Notes under the pieces: model-generated
The model's database searches: none
Seen by the model: only the letters and a program-made list of their open reading frames with translations
Told to the model about the DNA's origin: nothing
Source of the DNA: Pseudomonas sediminis
Lineage (GTDB): Bacteria; Pseudomonadota; Gammaproteobacteria; Pseudomonadales; Pseudomonadaceae
Length of the DNA stretch: 64,000 nt
Assembly: GCF_039555755.1 (NCBI RefSeq)
Contig: NZ_CP154631.1
Coordinates: 2,914,001 to 2,978,000, forward strand
Direction of reading: 5' to 3'
Shown here: piece after piece, positions 62,684 to 64,000 of the stretch
Layout of the letters: each line of letters starts with the position of its first letter
Numbering within the stretch: position 1 is the first letter of the stretch
Position numbers and translations under genes: made by a program

Positions 62684-63941
62684 CCTTTTTCACCTGCCAC
62701 ACGCGGACGCTCTTCACCCGGTTGTCCGCCGCCTGCAGGATCTCCAGGCGATAGGGGCCGATCTTCAGGCAGACGCTGCTGTCAGGGATGGTCTCCAGGG
62801 CTTCGGTGATCAGGCCATTGAGGGTCTTGGGACCATCGCTGGGCAGATGCCAGCCGAGGGTCTTGTTCACTTCGCGAATGTAGGCGGCGCCGTCGATGAC
62901 CAGCGTGCCGTCTTCCTGAGGGTGGATGTCGGGGCTGCGCAGGCTGTCCTGGTTGCTGAAGTCGCCGACTATCTCTTCGAGGATATCTTCCAGGGTGACG
63001 ATGCCGATCACCTCGCCATACTCGTCGACGACGATGCCGATGCGCCGCTTCTGCTTCTGGAAATTGATCAGCTGGGTCGCCAGCGGCGTGTTTTCCGGGA
63101 TGAAATAGGGCTCGTTGCAGGCTGCCAGCAAGCTGTCCTTGGTCAGCTGGTTGTGGCTGAGCAGACGGGCTATCTGGCGCATGTGTACCACGCCTTCGAC
63201 CTGGTTGATGTCGCCACGAAACACCGGCAGGCGCGTATGCGAGGTACTGCGCAACTGGCCGATGATGACTTCCAGGTCGTCGTCGAGATCGATGCCGGTC
63301 ACTTCGTTGCGCGGGATCATGATGTCATCCACCGTGACCCGTTCCAGGTCGAGGATGCCCAACAGCATGCTCTGGCGATTCATCGGCAGTTCCGAGCCGG
63401 ACTCACGCACCACGCTGCGCAGCTCCTCGGTAGACAGGCTGTCGCTGGCGCGCTGTGACGGATCGACGCCGAACAGACGCAGTAGGCCACTGCTGATCGC
63501 GCTGGTCAGCCACACCACCGGGTAGAGCACGCGCAGCAGCAGGCTGAGCACGCGACTGGCGGGGAAGGCCACCAATTCCGGGCGTAGGGCGGCCAGGGTC
63601 TTGGGCGTGATCTCGCCGAAGATCAGTACGATGATGGTCAGGCCTGCGGTGGCGATGGCGATACCTGCCTCACCCCACATGTCCACCGCCAGCACTGTGG
63701 CGATGGAGGCGGCGAGGATGTTGACCACGTTGTTGCCGACCAGAATGGTGCCGAGCAGGCGATCCGGACGGTCAAGCAGGCGGGTGACGCGCTTGGCGCC
63801 GCTGTGTCCTTCTTTGGCCAGGTGCTTGAGCCGATAGCGATTGAGGCTGAGCATGCCGGTCTCGGAGCTGGAGAAGAACGCCGAGCAGAGGATGAGGAAA
63901 ATCAGCAGGCCGAGCAGGTAGCTCGAATGTATGTCGTCCAC
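62655..63941 (-). CDS. CNNM/CorC-type transporter (DUF21, CBS pair, CorC_HlyC)
   Basis: A 428-residue inner-membrane protein. DUF21 membrane domain (about 1-180, with SSSETGMLSLNRYRLKHLA), a CBS pair (about 205-325, MIPRNEVTGIDLDDDLEVII and VDEYGEVIGIVTLEDILEEIVGD) and a CorC_HlyC domain. Family members are linked to magnesium/cobalt efflux or resistance; the name CorC/YfjD reflects that. The start is GTG with TGAGG upstream. Its 3' end overlaps the SGNH gene by 29 bp tail to tail. Confidence 0.9.
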   Translation of the reverse strand: MDDIHSSYLLGLLIFLILCSAFFSSSETGMLSLNRYRLKHLAKEGHSGAKRVTRLLDRPDRLLGTILVGNNVVNILAASIATVLAVDMWGEAGIAIATAGLTIIVLIFGEITPKTLAALRPELVAFPASRVLSLLLRVLYPVVWLTSAISSGLLRLFGVDPSQRASDSLSTEELRSVVRESGSELPMNRQSMLLGILDLERVTVDDIMIPRNEVTGIDLDDDLEVIIGQLRSTSHTRLPVFRGDINQVEGVVHMRQIARLLSHNQLTKDSLLAACNEPYFIPENTPLATQLINFQKQKRRIGIVVDEYGEVIGIVTLEDILEEIVGDFSNQDSLRSPDIHPQEDGTLVIDGAAYIREVNKTLGWHLPSDGPKTLNGLITEALETIPDSSVCLKIGPYRLEILQAADNRVKSVRVWQVKKVKPDAAATE

Positions 63942-63951
63942 GACGTCTGCC

Positions 63952-64000
63952 TCAGATGTGCAGGATGAATTCGCGTACCAGCTTGCTGCCGAAGTAGGCC
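63952..64000 (-). CDS. Cytochrome c assembly family protein (YpjD/CcsA-like), C-terminal fragment
   Basis: Only the last 15 codons are in the window: AYFGSKLVREFILHI then TGA. This resembles the end of the pseudomonad inner-membrane protein YpjD (CcsA/HemX family) that lies upstream of the CorC-type gene. The call rests on the short tail and position alone. Confidence 0.45.
   Translation of the reverse strand, partial: AYFGSKLVREFILHI

Overview
The window is a piece of a high-GC Pseudomonas chromosome. Gene content and order (lptFG, queA-tgt-yajC-secDF, suhB-trmJ-cysE-iscR, the isc operon, rlmN-pilF-rodZ-ispG-hisS-yfgM-bamB-der, leuA, xseA, guaBA, multicopper oxidase-tadA-mltF-purL) match the pseudomonad core genome as I know it. 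Species cannot be fixed from the sequence, but Pseudomonas REP-type palindromes (36203-36270, 39779-39839) agree with the genus.

Layout. 1-2374: divergent pepA (5' end only) and lptFG, the permease of the LPS export ABC transporter. 2435-3744: an RDD membrane protein, a cold-shock protein and tRNA-Leu(CAA), all on the minus strand. 3950-4723: a solute-binding-protein gene broken by one in-frame TAG. 4758-10314: the queuosine genes queA and tgt, then the Sec accessory genes yajC, secD and secF, with a 160-bp palindromic element between yajC and secD. 10433-13542: a glycine-zipper protein, suhB (convergent), trmJ and cysE. 13680-19308: iscR-iscS-iscU-iscA-hscB-hscA-fdx-iscX behind an IscR-like operator. 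19410-28582: ndk and the rlmN-to-der housekeeping run. 28725-31203: an aminotransferase/omega-amidase pair and a small membrane protein. 31288-39758: leuA with a candidate Leu-rich leader ORF, a GST, a YbdG-type MscS channel, an M23 peptidase whose 5' coding end lies in a REP, xseA, a LysR regulator divergent from a PACE exporter, and a zinc-ribbon protein. 39848-41940: a frameshifted TonB-dependent siderophore receptor. 42085-45394: guaB and guaA.

45383-49180 is the main accessory region. The end of guaA (GAGTGGGAATGATC) recurs with one mismatch at 49167-49180. Between the two copies lie a truncated P4-type integrase, a complete IS3-family element, a truncated IS21-family istA and a 62-aa ORF. 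I read this as a decayed genomic island in the guaA 3' end; beyond it the expected chromosomal order resumes.

49337-64000: multicopper oxidase, tadA, a secreted hypothetical protein, mltF, purL, a CDGSH protein with a degenerate first module, a YqfO/NIF3-like protein, an L,D-transpeptidase, two Nudix hydrolases, a gamma-carbonic anhydrase-like protein, a DUF1289 protein, purT, an SGNH hydrolase, a CNNM/CorC-type transporter, and the 3' end of a probable cytochrome c assembly gene.

The window is mostly core metabolism (purines, Fe-S clusters, tRNA modification, envelope biogenesis). No CRISPR array, prophage or complete defence system is visible, and I did not find a convincing new multi-gene system. 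The observations most worth following are the guaA island remnant with its integrase-proximal repeats, the two intergenic inverted-repeat elements, the candidate leuA leader peptide, the two broken genes, and the REP fused to the start of a peptidase gene.
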